NCBI RefSeq assembly: GCF_003917135.1
Contig: NZ_RPDI01000021.1
Span: 12,352-58,877 of the forward strand
Length of the DNA stretch: 46,526 nucleotides
DNA from: Leucobacter chromiireducens
Lineage (GTDB): Bacteria > Actinomycetota > Actinomycetes > Actinomycetales > Microbacteriaceae
Direction of reading: 5' to 3'
Shown: positions 16,239-23,194 of the stretch, in pieces
How the letters are laid out: each line of letters opens with the position of its first letter
Numbering within the stretch: the stretch's first letter is position 1
Translations under genes and position numbers: made by a program
Notes under the pieces: model-generated
The model's input: only the letters and a program-made list of their open reading frames with translations
Database searches by the model: none
Told to the model about the DNA's origin: nothing

Positions 16239-17954
16239 ATGAGCACGGAAGAGGTGACCATGCCCGACACGGCAGAGAACGGCGAGCAGCGTATCCTCGC
16301 CGGACGCTACGCGATCGGGGAGTTCGTCGGGCAGGGTGGCATGGCCACGGTGTACCGGGGAACCGACACGAAGCTCGGCCGTCAGGTTGCCATCAAGGTG
16401 ATGAAGGCCGAGCTGTCGAGCGACGACCAGTTCCGCGCGCGCTTCCGGCAGGAGGCGCAGTCGGCGTCCCGCATGGCCCACCCCACCGTGGTGCGCGTGT
16501 TCGACGCGGGCGACGATCTGATCCACACCGCCGATGGCCCGAAGCGCCTGCCGTTCATCGTCATGGAGTACGTCGAGGGAACGAACCTGCGCCAGCTCGC
16601 TGCGGAGCACAAGCTCTCGCAGGCCGAGGCGTGCCGCATCGTCGACTCCGTGCTCACCGCGCTGGAGTACTCGCACCGCGCCGGCATCGTGCACCGCGAC
16701 ATCAAGCCGGCGAACATCATGATCACGAAGAGCGGTCAGGTGAAGGTCATGGACTTCGGGATCGCGCGTGCGGTGTCCGAGACCTCGTCGACGCTGCAGC
16801 AGACCACCGCGATCCTCGGCACCGCCGCGTACTTCTCGCCCGAGCAGGCCAAGGGCGAGGCGATCGACGCGCGAACCGACCTTTACTCGACCGCTGTGCT
16901 GCTGTACGAACTCCTCACGGGCGACGTGCCGTTCCGCGGGGACAGCGCCGTTGCCGTTGCCTACCAGCATGTGAGCGAGCGGCCGAAGCCACCGAGCGAG
17001 CAGGATCCCGAGATCACCCCGGCGCTCGACCGCGTGGTGCTCTACGGTCTCGCGAAGGATCGCGCGAAGCGTTTCCAGTCGGCCTCCGAGTTCCGTGAGG
17101 CCCTGCGCCTCGCGGCGAGCGGGACGATGCCGAACCTCGACGTGCAGCAGCAGGAAGCTGTGCTGTTCTCCGGCGGCGAGGAGGTCTCGGAGTCGGATCT
17201 GGCGCTGCGGCAGCTCGCCGAGGGCGGCGGCGCGGCACGCACGCAGAGCCGGCCACCCGTGATGTGGACGTGGGCAGCGATCCTCACCGTCGGTGCGGTG
17301 ATCGTCGCCGTCGTGTTCTGGCTCGTCACGCTTGCGCCCAAGCAGTTCCTGCCGGACGCGTCACGCGAGATCCCCGTGCTCGTCGACATGGAGCGCGCCG
17401 AGGCGATCAAGCTGCTTGAAGACGAAGACCTGATCGCGAACACGGTCGAGCAGACCAACGACGAGATCGCCGCCGGCAACGTCATCTCCAGCGACCCCGA
17501 GGCTGGCACGATGGTCGCCACCGGCGAGACCATCACGCTCTACGTCTCGACCGGCCCCGAGGACGCCGAGGTGCCCGAGTTCGCGCGTATGTCCCTCAGC
17601 GACTACACGAAGGCCATCGAGGATCTCGGGCTCACCGTCGGCGTCGTGACCTCGGTCGACGACCCGGTGGAGTCGGAGAACCGCGTGCTCGGGGTGTCCC
17701 CGGAGCCCGGGGCGAAGATCGCATCTGGTGCGAGCGTCGACCTCAAGGTCGCGAGCGGCAAGGTGCTCATCCCCGAGGTGCAGGGGCAGCCGCTCGACGT
17801 GGCGAGCTCACAGATCGATGGGCTCGGGTTGAGCGTCACCCAGACGCCGATCAACAGCTGCCCGACGCAGCCGGGCTACCCGATCTTCGAGCAGTCGATC
17901 GCCGGCCAGCAGCCGCAGGGCGCAGCCCTCGAGCTGAAGTACTGCACGGGCTAG
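16239..17954 (+). CDS. pknB: Ser/Thr protein kinase PknB with three PASTA domains
   Basis: A 571-residue membrane kinase. Kinase domain about residues 23-290: GQGGMATV (31-38), Lys53, HRD 152-154, DFG 172-174, activation-loop threonines 189-190 and SPE 200-202. Membrane helix about 344-365. Three PASTA repeats follow at about 374-440, 441-506 and 507-571, the last one with a Cys pair (NSCPTQ and KYCTG) likely to form a disulfide. PASTA domains sense muropeptides or lipid II. Mycobacterial PknB has four, so one fewer here. The ATG at 16239 has GGAGG at about 16226-16230. A 57-bp gap from pknA is the only sizeable gap in the cluster and could hold an internal promoter. Confidence 0.93.
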   Translation: MSTEEVTMPDTAENGEQRILAGRYAIGEFVGQGGMATVYRGTDTKLGRQVAIKVMKAELSSDDQFRARFRQEAQSASRMAHPTVVRVFDAGDDLIHTADGPKRLPFIVMEYVEGTNLRQLAAEHKLSQAEACRIVDSVLTALEYSHRAGIVHRDIKPANIMITKSGQVKVMDFGIARAVSETSSTLQQTTAILGTAAYFSPEQAKGEAIDARTDLYSTAVLLYELLTGDVPFRGDSAVAVAYQHVSERPKPPSEQDPEITPALDRVVLYGLAKDRAKRFQSASEFREALRLAASGTMPNLDVQQQEAVLFSGGEEVSESDLALRQLAEGGGAARTQSRPPVMWTWAAILTVGAVIVAVVFWLVTLAPKQFLPDASREIPVLVDMERAEAIKLLEDEDLIANTVEQTNDEIAAGNVISSDPEAGTMVATGETITLYVSTGPEDAEVPEFARMSLSDYTKAIEDLGLTVGVVTSVDDPVESENRVLGVSPEPGAKIASGASVDLKVASGKVLIPEVQGQPLDVASSQIDGLGLSVTQTPINSCPTQPGYPIFEQSIAGQQPQGAALELKYCTG

Positions 17955-17971
17955 GTCTCCTGGGCATGCGC

Positions 17972-18008
17972 TGAGGGCCGGCACCCGGATTGGGTGCCGG
18001 CCCTCAGT
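17972..18008. terminator. Strong bidirectional terminator between pknB and pabA
   Basis: CTGAGGGCCGGCACCC (17972-17987) pairs perfectly with its complement at 17993-18008 around a 5-nt loop, a 16-bp GC-rich stem. It separates two convergent genes and probably ends transcripts from both sides. Confidence 0.85.
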
Positions 18009-18037
18009 GCGTGAGCGGGATCAGTGCGTGATCGCGG

Positions 18038-18670
18038 TCAGCGCATGAGTGGTGAGAGCGAGCGCGCGATCTCCGCGGCGTTCGCGAGGCCCGTCACCGC
18101 AAGCCAGTTGCCGAGCTGCTGGTACCCGCCCTCGGTGAGCACGGACTCCGGGTGATACTGCACGCCGTAGATGGGGAGCTCCCGGTGGCGAAGCGCCATG
18201 ATGACGCCGCCCGCGGTCTCCGCGGTGATCGTGAGCACCTCCGGCATCGTGTCGCGCACGACCGCGAGCGAGTGGTACCTGGTCGCGTCAAACTCCGCGG
18301 GGACCCCGGCGAAGAAGTGATCCTCGTGGTGCCGCACGCGCGACACCTTTCCGTGCATCAGTTCCTCCGCGTGCGTCACGGTGGCGCCGAGCGCCTCCGC
18401 GATGGCCTGGTGGCCGAGGCAGACCCCGAGCAGGGGAACGCCCGTGCGGAGCGCGATGCCGACCATCGCGATCGACACCCCAGCATCGGCAGGGGTCCCG
18501 GGCCCTGGCGAGATCAGCACCCCGTCGTAGTCGGCGACGAGCTGCTCGAGCTCGCCTGGGGTGAGGTCGTCGTTGCGCACCACGCGGGTGGTGGCGCCGA
18601 GCTGCTGCAGGTACCCGTTCAGGGTGTACACGAAGCTGTCGTAGTTGTCGATCACCAAGATGTTGGTCAT
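18038..18670 (-). CDS. pabA: Glutamine amidotransferase of anthranilate/aminodeoxychorismate synthase
   Basis: A 210-residue class I glutamine amidotransferase. The triad is visible: Cys84 in GVCLGHQ, His173 and Glu175 in QYHPESVLTEGG. It releases ammonia from glutamine for a chorismate-using partner subunit, either TrpE (tryptophan) or PabB (folate). Neither partner lies in this window. The same gene sits beside pknB near the origin in mycobacteria, where it is annotated trpG or pabA. The ATG at 18670 overlaps the stop of the 52-residue membrane protein as ATGA, so it is the last gene of an operon with the sortase. The choice between pabA and trpG is not decidable here. Confidence 0.9.
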   Translation of the reverse strand: MTNILVIDNYDSFVYTLNGYLQQLGATTRVVRNDDLTPGELEQLVADYDGVLISPGPGTPADAGVSIAMVGIALRTGVPLLGVCLGHQAIAEALGATVTHAEELMHGKVSRVRHHEDHFFAGVPAEFDATRYHSLAVVRDTMPEVLTITAETAGGVIMALRHRELPIYGVQYHPESVLTEGGYQQLGNWLAVTGLANAAEIARSLSPLMR

Positions 18671-18825
18671 GTGCCAACCGTCACTTCCTGCTCGGGGAGC
18701 TGCAGCGCGACCCAGGGGTACACGTACGCGATGAGGGCGTAGACGAGCGCGGCGAGCGCAAGGATCAGCACGATGACGCGCAGCCACGCCGGGCCGGGAA
18801 AGAATCGCCACAGGATCGAGAACAT
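18667..18825 (-). CDS. Small single-pass membrane protein (52 aa)
   Basis: This gene is short but very well supported by its junctions. Its ATG at 18825 overlaps the sortase stop by one base (TGATG), and its stop overlaps the pabA start by four bases (ATGA). The product begins MFSILWRFFPGPAWLRV. It has one strong hydrophobic helix at about residues 15-37 (VIVLILALAALVYALIAYVY) and ends with a short polar tail, LPEQEVTVGT. The function is unknown. Its position suggests either a structural partner of the sortase or a role in coupling translation. Similar small proteins at this locus occur in relatives, as far as I recall. Confidence 0.75.
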   Translation of the reverse strand: MFSILWRFFPGPAWLRVIVLILALAALVYALIAYVYPWVALQLPEQEVTVGT

Positions 18826-19583
18826 CAGCTCGCAGCTCCCTTCAGTGCCGGGTTGAGTTCCAGCAGTTCCGCTGGCGGGCCGTCGGCGTGCGCCTGGAAG
18901 CCCTCGAACACCGAGTACGCGATCGCGCGCTCATCGCTGCCGGCCCACTTCGGGTGGCAGGTCGTGAGTGTCATGATCTGATCCGTCCCTGGCACGCCGT
19001 CGAGACGCGGGAACGGGTTCAGCACATCGGTCTCGTTCGGCAGCACGTACTCGATATCGCGGAAGCGGTACGTGTACCAGCCGTCAGCGGTCTCGATGAA
19101 GAGCGGATCGCCCACCCGCAGGTTCATGACCTCTCGGAACGAGTTGATGAGCGGGCCGGAGCGGTGCCCGGCGAGCGCGAAGTTGCCCGGCTCGCCAGGC
19201 AGTTGCGTGGTCTCGTAGTGGCCGATCCCCTTCTCGTCGAGGTTCAGCACGGTCCACCAATCGGTGGTCTCGCCGATTCGGTTCGCGTAGCTCGTGCCGA
19301 ACGCCGGCGCGTGCAGCACGGCGAATACCTCGGCGGCCTCCGGCTTCGCCGGCACCGGTACGCCCTCGGTCTGCAGCGGCTTCGCGTTGGCGCGCCAGTT
19401 CTCCGAGTCGGCGGCGGAGAGCTGTTCCTGCTTCGCGGTGACCGTCAGTCCGGTGTGCCAGGGCTGCCACACGATGTATCCGAGTACCCCAAGGCCGGCA
19501 ACCAGCAGCAGCTCCCCGATCACAGTCAGGGGGCTGAGCCGTGCCCTGCGGCGTCGGCCGCGCGCGCGTGGGGTCTCCGTCAT
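18825..19583 (-). CDS. Class E sortase
   Basis: A 252-residue membrane-anchored transpeptidase. An Arg-rich cytoplasmic start is followed by one membrane helix (about residues 18-38). The extracellular catalytic domain carries His140 (LAGHRSG), Cys209 (TLTTCHPKW) and Arg219 (SDERA), the sortase triad. Class E enzymes attach LAxTG-type surface proteins to the actinobacterial wall. The ATG at 19583 has no ribosome site; TAGAAT at 19591-19596 on the same strand ends 7 bp upstream, so the mRNA probably starts at the ATG itself. It leads an operon with the 52-aa protein and pabA. Confidence 0.88.
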   Translation of the reverse strand: MTETPRARGRRRRARLSPLTVIGELLLVAGLGVLGYIVWQPWHTGLTVTAKQEQLSAADSENWRANAKPLQTEGVPVPAKPEAAEVFAVLHAPAFGTSYANRIGETTDWWTVLNLDEKGIGHYETTQLPGEPGNFALAGHRSGPLINSFREVMNLRVGDPLFIETADGWYTYRFRDIEYVLPNETDVLNPFPRLDGVPGTDQIMTLTTCHPKWAGSDERAIAYSVFEGFQAHADGPPAELLELNPALKGAAS

Positions 19584-19590
19584 GAACAAC

Positions 19591-19596
19591 ATTCTA
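19591..19596 (-). promoter_or_regulatory. -10 element of the leaderless sortase operon
   Basis: TAGAAT on the minus strand lies exactly 7 bp before the sortase ATG, the distance expected when transcription begins on the A of ATG. No Shine-Dalgarno sequence is present. The divergent crgA gene shows the identical arrangement. Confidence 0.6.
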
Positions 19597-19629
19597 GGTT
19601 GCACACCTGAGACGCACACGGGATCGGGC

Positions 19630-19635
19630 TAGAAT
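19630..19635 (+). promoter_or_regulatory. -10 element of leaderless crgA
   Basis: TAGAAT ends 7 bp before the crgA ATG at 19643, with no ribosome site between. This mirrors the sortase promoter on the other strand. The 59 bp between the two start codons hold both promoters back to back. Confidence 0.6.
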
Positions 19636-19642
19636 CGGTGTT

Positions 19643-19918
19643 ATGGCAGCAGCTGGCAAGAATGTAAGCAAGCGCGCGTCGGGTGAGCTCGACCGCGAAC
19701 GTGCGGAGCGTGCCTCCGCGCGGAAGGACGCTCCGAACCCGGTGTGGTTCAAGCCCGTGATGTTCGGCTTCATGCTGCTCGGGCTCGTGTGGATCGTGCT
19801 GTTCTACATCACCAGCGGCAATCTGCAGCTCCCCATCCCCGCGCTGGGCCAGGGCAACATCTTCGTAGGCTTCGGGCTCGTGCTCGTTGGCTTCCTCATG
19901 ACGCCGTGGTGGAAGTAG
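19643..19918 (+). CDS. crgA: Cell division protein CrgA
   Basis: A 91-residue protein with two membrane helices (about residues 38-58 and 72-88) after a charged cytoplasmic N-terminus. The PNPVWFKPVMFGFMLLGL segment and the closing FLMTPWWK are hallmarks of CrgA. The family (formerly UPF0233) binds FtsZ, FtsQ, FtsI and CwsA and helps place the actinobacterial septum. Its position beside the pkn cluster and sortase near the origin is conserved. Translation appears leaderless. Confidence 0.95.
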   Translation: MAAAGKNVSKRASGELDRERAERASARKDAPNPVWFKPVMFGFMLLGLVWIVLFYITSGNLQLPIPALGQGNIFVGFGLVLVGFLMTPWWK

Positions 19919-19995
19919 CCGCCCACGCTGATCGAATGACACATTAGTGTCATTAATCACATCGGTGTAATTCCTCCCCAGCTTGGGGAGAAACC

Positions 19996-20004
19996 TGTGG
20001 ATAA
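19996..20004 (-). promoter_or_regulatory. Isolated DnaA box
   Basis: TGTGGATAA is the reverse complement of the consensus DnaA box TTATCCACA. It lies about 16 kb from the origin boxes flanking dnaA. A single consensus 9-mer can arise by chance, but it sits in non-coding DNA just after crgA. Confidence 0.5.
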
Positions 20005-20032
20005 CTCGCTTCGCGGGTACTGCACACACACT

Positions 20033-20067
20033 TCAGGCCCGGATTCCGCTGCGGAATCCGGGCCTGA
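20033..20067 (+). terminator. Terminator after crgA
   Basis: A 17-bp perfect stem (TCAGGCCCGGATTCCGC with its complement) closes around a single central base. It lies 115 bp after the crgA stop, between two convergent genes. No clear U-tract follows. Confidence 0.65.
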
Positions 20068-20097
20068 GGTGCATCTGGCTGAGATCCGACTCGCCCG

Positions 20098-20248
20098 CAC
20101 CGGCGCCGCTCACCCCAGACCCCACCCCGCACACTCCCTCCAGCACCCCACACTTAGTGAGATTCTGATCCGCTCTAGAGCGGCGAAACCGGATCACACC
20201 CTCACTCAGTTCGAGTCTGGTCCGGGTCTGGGGTGAGCGGCGCCGGTG
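20098..20248. repeat. Structured element with 25-bp inverted repeat ends
   Basis: Positions 20098-20122 (starting CACCGGCGCCGCTCACCCC) are the exact reverse complement of 20224-20248. Between them lie 101 bases with nested symmetry: AGTGAG/CTCACT, TGATCCG/CGGATCA and a central 14-bp palindrome CCGCTCTAGAGCGG (20170-20183). No open reading frame of substance lies inside. It could be a miniature inverted-repeat element, a large RNA hairpin at the 3' end of the rhomboid or crgA transcript, or a protein-binding array. I cannot tell which. Confidence 0.8.
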
Positions 20249-20292
20249 GGGGCGGCCGGGGGCAAAGGGCCGGGGCTGCGAGCCGCCAGCTC

Positions 20293-21234
20293 CTAGAAGA
20301 TCGCCGGGAGCACCACCAAGTAGGCGCAGGACAGCGCCGCCAGCACCACTCCGAGGGCGACCAGCCCCCAGATGCGGGCCTGCCTCCGCCGCGGGCCGCG
20401 AGTGGCCAGCAGCACGCCCATGGTTGCCGCACCGACGATCATGCCGCCGAGGTGCGCCTGCCACGAGATCGCAGCACCCGGGATGAGCCCGATCCCGAAG
20501 TTGATCGCGAGCAGCACCGCGAGCGACGTCACGTTCACGCGGGCGGCGCGGTACGCCACAAGCGTCGCCGCGAGCACGCCGAAGATCGCGCCGGACGCGC
20601 CAACGGTCGGGATGTTGATCGTCTCGGGCGAGAGGTACGCCCAGAACATCACGCCGAGCGAGCCGCCAACGCCGGCGAAGAGATACAGCGTCAGGTACGC
20701 TCCGCGTCCGATCGTCTGCTCGAGATTGCGGCCAAACAGCCACAGCGCGTACATGTTGAACAGGATGTGGAAGAGGAACCCGGTCGAGTGCGTGAACATC
20801 GCCGTGAACATGCGCCACGGCTCGAAGTGCATGCCCATCGGCAGGACTGCGTCTGGCAGCGAGTAGAGAGGCGCGTACCAGAGCGTGCGCGTCACCTCGT
20901 CCGCGCCGAAGTAGTGGCTGATCAGCTGCAGCACGAACACCACCGCGCACGCGATCATGATGCCGTACGTCACCGGGGTATCAGACCCCAGGATTCGCCG
21001 ACCCGTCACGCGCGACGCCCGGGCGGCCCGCTTCGCGGTGCTCGGCTGGGTCTGCTTCACACAGTCCCGGCACAGCACGCCAACGGCCGACACCACCTGG
21101 CAGTCTGGGCAGATGGTGCGGCCGCAGCGCTGGCACAGCGTGAAGCTGTGCACGCTCGGGTGGCGATAGCAGACGTCGTCAGGCCCGTACTGGACGCGCT
21201 CGCCGTACGCAGGCCCCGAACCGTTGCTCGCCAC
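20293..21234 (-). CDS. Rhomboid-family intramembrane serine protease with N-terminal zinc-finger-like domain
   Basis: A 313-residue protein. Residues about 22-58 carry a B-box-like cluster of Cys/His pairs (CYRH, CQRCGRTICPDC, CRDC) that probably binds zinc in the cytoplasm. The rhomboid domain has about seven membrane helices from residue 88. The catalytic serine is Ser214 in GASG and the histidine is His261 (WQAHLGG); the oxyanion region FNMYALW contains Asn160. It cleaves membrane proteins within or near their helices. The GTG at 21234 has AAGG upstream. It follows the cyclophilin gene on the same strand by only 8 bp, so the two are likely cotranscribed. Substrates are unknown. Confidence 0.9.
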   Translation of the reverse strand: MASNGSGPAYGERVQYGPDDVCYRHPSVHSFTLCQRCGRTICPDCQVVSAVGVLCRDCVKQTQPSTAKRAARASRVTGRRILGSDTPVTYGIMIACAVVFVLQLISHYFGADEVTRTLWYAPLYSLPDAVLPMGMHFEPWRMFTAMFTHSTGFLFHILFNMYALWLFGRNLEQTIGRGAYLTLYLFAGVGGSLGVMFWAYLSPETINIPTVGASGAIFGVLAATLVAYRAARVNVTSLAVLLAINFGIGLIPGAAISWQAHLGGMIVGAATMGVLLATRGPRRRQARIWGLVALGVVLAALSCAYLVVLPAIF

Positions 21235-21242
21235 GTCGTGCC

Positions 21243-21752
21243 TTAGGCCGCGACGATGTCGACGCCGGTGATCACGACGTCCTCGACGGGGCGATCCATC
21301 GCACCGGTCTGCACGCCGCCGATCGCCTCAACGACGGCCTGCGATGCCTCGTCGGCGACCTCACCGAAGATGGTGTGCTTGCCGGTCAGCCAATCGGGAG
21401 CCGTGGTGGTGATGAAGAACTGCGAGCCGTTCGTCCCGGCGAGACGGCCGGTCATGTCCGGGCGCTTGCCGGCGTTCGCCATGGCGAGCTGGTACTTGCG
21501 ATCGAAGACGAGCTCGGGGTGGATCTCGTCATCGAAGGTGTAGCCGGGGCCGCCGGTGCCGGTACCCGTGGGGTCGCCGCCCTGGATCATGAAGTCGCGG
21601 ATGATGCGGTGGAAGATCACGCCGTCGTAGAAGCCCTTCTCCGCCAGGTCGACGAAGTTCTTGACGGTCTTTGGGGCGTGGTCGCCGAAGAGGTTGACGA
21701 CGATGTCGCCGTGGTTCGTGTGGATGGTCGCTACCGCAGTGTGAATGGTCAT
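21243..21752 (-). CDS. ppiA: Peptidyl-prolyl cis-trans isomerase (cyclophilin type)
   Basis: A 169-residue cytoplasmic cyclophilin with no signal peptide. The core motifs [14 protein letters not shown] (catalytic Arg in FHR), [11 protein letters not shown] and HTIFGEV are intact. It speeds proline isomerisation in folding proteins. The same gene sits near the origin in mycobacteria (ppiA). The ATG at 21752 has no ribosome site. Instead TACACT (21765-21760) ends 7 bp upstream, so this mRNA is probably leaderless. The frame continues upstream but would read through that promoter. Confidence 0.95.
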   Translation of the reverse strand: MTIHTAVATIHTNHGDIVVNLFGDHAPKTVKNFVDLAEKGFYDGVIFHRIIRDFMIQGGDPTGTGTGGPGYTFDDEIHPELVFDRKYQLAMANAGKRPDMTGRLAGTNGSQFFITTTAPDWLTGKHTIFGEVADEASQAVVEAIGGVQTGAMDRPVEDVVITGVDIVAA

Positions 21753-21759
21753 AGGCACT

Positions 21760-21765
21760 AGTGTA
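21760..21765 (-). promoter_or_regulatory. -10 element of leaderless ppiA
   Basis: TACACT on the minus strand matches TANNNT and ends 7 bp before the ppiA ATG. The spacing equals that seen before crgA and the sortase gene. Confidence 0.5.
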
Positions 21766-21929
21766 GGCGGGCCTCCCACCAGGAACTGAGTGCACCCCGG
21801 TGTTCCTGTGAGGTGTAGCTGAGAATCCCGGGTGCTGGTGCACCAGGGCGGCGGTCAACACGGGGATCGGTGTAGCGTGGAGACAGCGAGCACCCTTGCT
21901 TCCCGCCTCGCCAAGCTAGGAGGACCGTA

Positions 21930-22430
21930 ATGAAACTCTCACGCAAGCGCCGCCGCGAACTGCGCAGCCTGCGGGGCGACGCGCAGGAGCTGCTTGACCA
22001 GCAGCGCGTCGTACTCAGCCACGCCGGAGACGTGCTCTCCCAGGCCGGCCAGCAGGCCAAGCTGCTCAGCGACGAGCACCTCGTGCCACGCATCGACGGC
22101 GCGATCGAAGCTGCGCGGCCCACCGTCGACCGTGGCGTGGCATCGGCACGCCGCGCCGCCGACAATGTGCGACGCGTCACGACCCCGATCGTCGCGAACG
22201 CGCTCGCGCGCACCATCCGCACGCTCGACCAGCTGGACAATGGCGAGGCGGCGGCACAGGTGCGCGGCTTCGGCGAGCGCGCCGGCTACCTCGCGCCGCA
22301 GAAGAAGAAGCGCCGCGTCGGTGGTTTCGTCGCGCTCGGGCTTGGCGTCGCCGCCGCCGTCGGCGTTGGCTATGCGCTGTGGCAGGCCTTCCGCACCGAT
22401 GACGAGCTCTGGGTGGCTCCCGAGCACTAG
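21930..22430 (+). CDS. Membrane-anchored protein of unknown function
   Basis: A 166-residue protein. It has a basic N-terminus (MKLSRKRRRELRSLRGD) and a long amphipathic, probably coiled helical region at about residues 15-110, rich in Ala, Gln and Arg. A Lys/Arg cluster (KKKRRVGG) then leads into one membrane helix at about residues 133-152 (FVALGLGVAAAVGVGYALW). The last residues are acidic. The AGGAGG ribosome site before the ATG at 21930 is excellent. I do not recognise a named family with certainty; similar coiled membrane proteins (DUF5324-like) occur in Actinobacteria. It stands alone on the plus strand between ppiA and the NUDIX gene. Confidence 0.8.
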   Translation: MKLSRKRRRELRSLRGDAQELLDQQRVVLSHAGDVLSQAGQQAKLLSDEHLVPRIDGAIEAARPTVDRGVASARRAADNVRRVTTPIVANALARTIRTLDQLDNGEAAAQVRGFGERAGYLAPQKKKRRVGGFVALGLGVAAAVGVGYALWQAFRTDDELWVAPEH

Positions 22431-22462
22431 CGGTTCCGCGCACCGCGCTGCCACGCGCACAT

Positions 22463-22501
22463 GTCAGGTGTCGTGATCGGTTCGCCGATCCGGCACCTGA
22501 C
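22463..22501. terminator. Hairpin between convergent genes
   Basis: GTCAGGTG...GATCGG pairs with CCGATC...CACCTGAC around a TTCG tetraloop, with one bulge and one G-T pair. It lies just after the 166-aa gene and just past the NUDIX stop, so it may end both transcripts. Confidence 0.7.
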
Positions 22502-22512
22502 GCGTATCCGGG

Positions 22513-23184
22513 CTACTGCTGCGGGGAGCGTGCCGGCGCGTCAGCCGCGCCCTGCTGACCACTCTGACCGCTCTGCCCGCCCTGGCCACTCTGGCCACCC
22601 CGGCCGCGACCGCCGCGGCCCTGCGCGGACCTGCCGCCACCGCTCTTGCGTTGCGCGGGCTTGCCCTGGCCGGCTTTTCCCTGCGCCGGCTTCGCCTGGC
22701 CCGACTTCGCCTGCGTCGGCTTGCCCGACTTCGACCCGGCTTTCCCCGCGCCGTTCGCTGGACGGCGGCCGATGCCGGCCATGCGCAGCGCGGTCTGCAC
22801 GAGCGACAGCGTGCGGAGCTTCCCGAGCTCGCGGATCGGCACCCACCGTGCCTCGTCGGAGGAGCCATCGACCTCGTACTGCAGCGGCCCGTCCTTGACG
22901 GTCGCACGGTACACGATCCGGATCGTGTGCAGTTCGGGATCGGTGCCCTCGGGCACCTCTTCGCGCACCATCACGCGCGAATCGACGCCGAGCAGCTTGC
23001 CGACCTTCGCTTCGAGCCCGGTTTCCTCGAGCACCTCGCGGACCACGGCGTCGCGCGGATCCTCCCCGGCTTCGAGGCCGCCACCCGGCAGCGTCCATCC
23101 GTGGAGGTGGCCGCGGCGCCAGTGGGTGAGCAGAATCTTCCCGCGCCGCTCTACCACCGCGTAGGCGGCCACTCGAAGATCCAT
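22513..23184 (-). CDS. NUDIX hydrolase with low-complexity C-terminal tail
   Basis: A 223-residue protein. Residues 1-140 form a NUDIX fold with an intact NUDIX box (GGGLEAGEDPRDAVVREVLEETG, given here in spaced form: GGGLEAGED, then REVLEETG). It should hydrolyse a nucleoside diphosphate linked to another moiety; the substrate is not predictable. From about residue 150 to the end the protein becomes a Lys/Gly/Gln/Ala/Ser repeat region (KAGSKSGKP, QAKSGQAKP, then GQSGQ repeats). The net charge is strongly positive and the region should be disordered. Such a tail is unusual for the family and could bind RNA, DNA or ribosomes. The ATG at 23184 is taken because the conserved fold begins immediately. 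Confidence 0.88.
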   Translation of the reverse strand: MDLRVAAYAVVERRGKILLTHWRRGHLHGWTLPGGGLEAGEDPRDAVVREVLEETGLEAKVGKLLGVDSRVMVREEVPEGTDPELHTIRIVYRATVKDGPLQYEVDGSSDEARWVPIRELGKLRTLSLVQTALRMAGIGRRPANGAGKAGSKSGKPTQAKSGQAKPAQGKAGQGKPAQRKSGGGRSAQGRGGRGRGGQSGQGGQSGQSGQQGAADAPARSPQQ

Positions 23185-23194
23185 GGGACCGAGC

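Larger units (their letters stand above)
19919..20292. other. Gene-free region between crgA and the rhomboid gene
   Basis: No convincing gene is present in these 374 bases. The region holds a consensus DnaA box (19996-20004), a strong crgA terminator (20033-20067) and an inverted-repeat element (20098-20248). The short open frames here have no family resemblance and read through the repeats. Confidence 0.8.
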
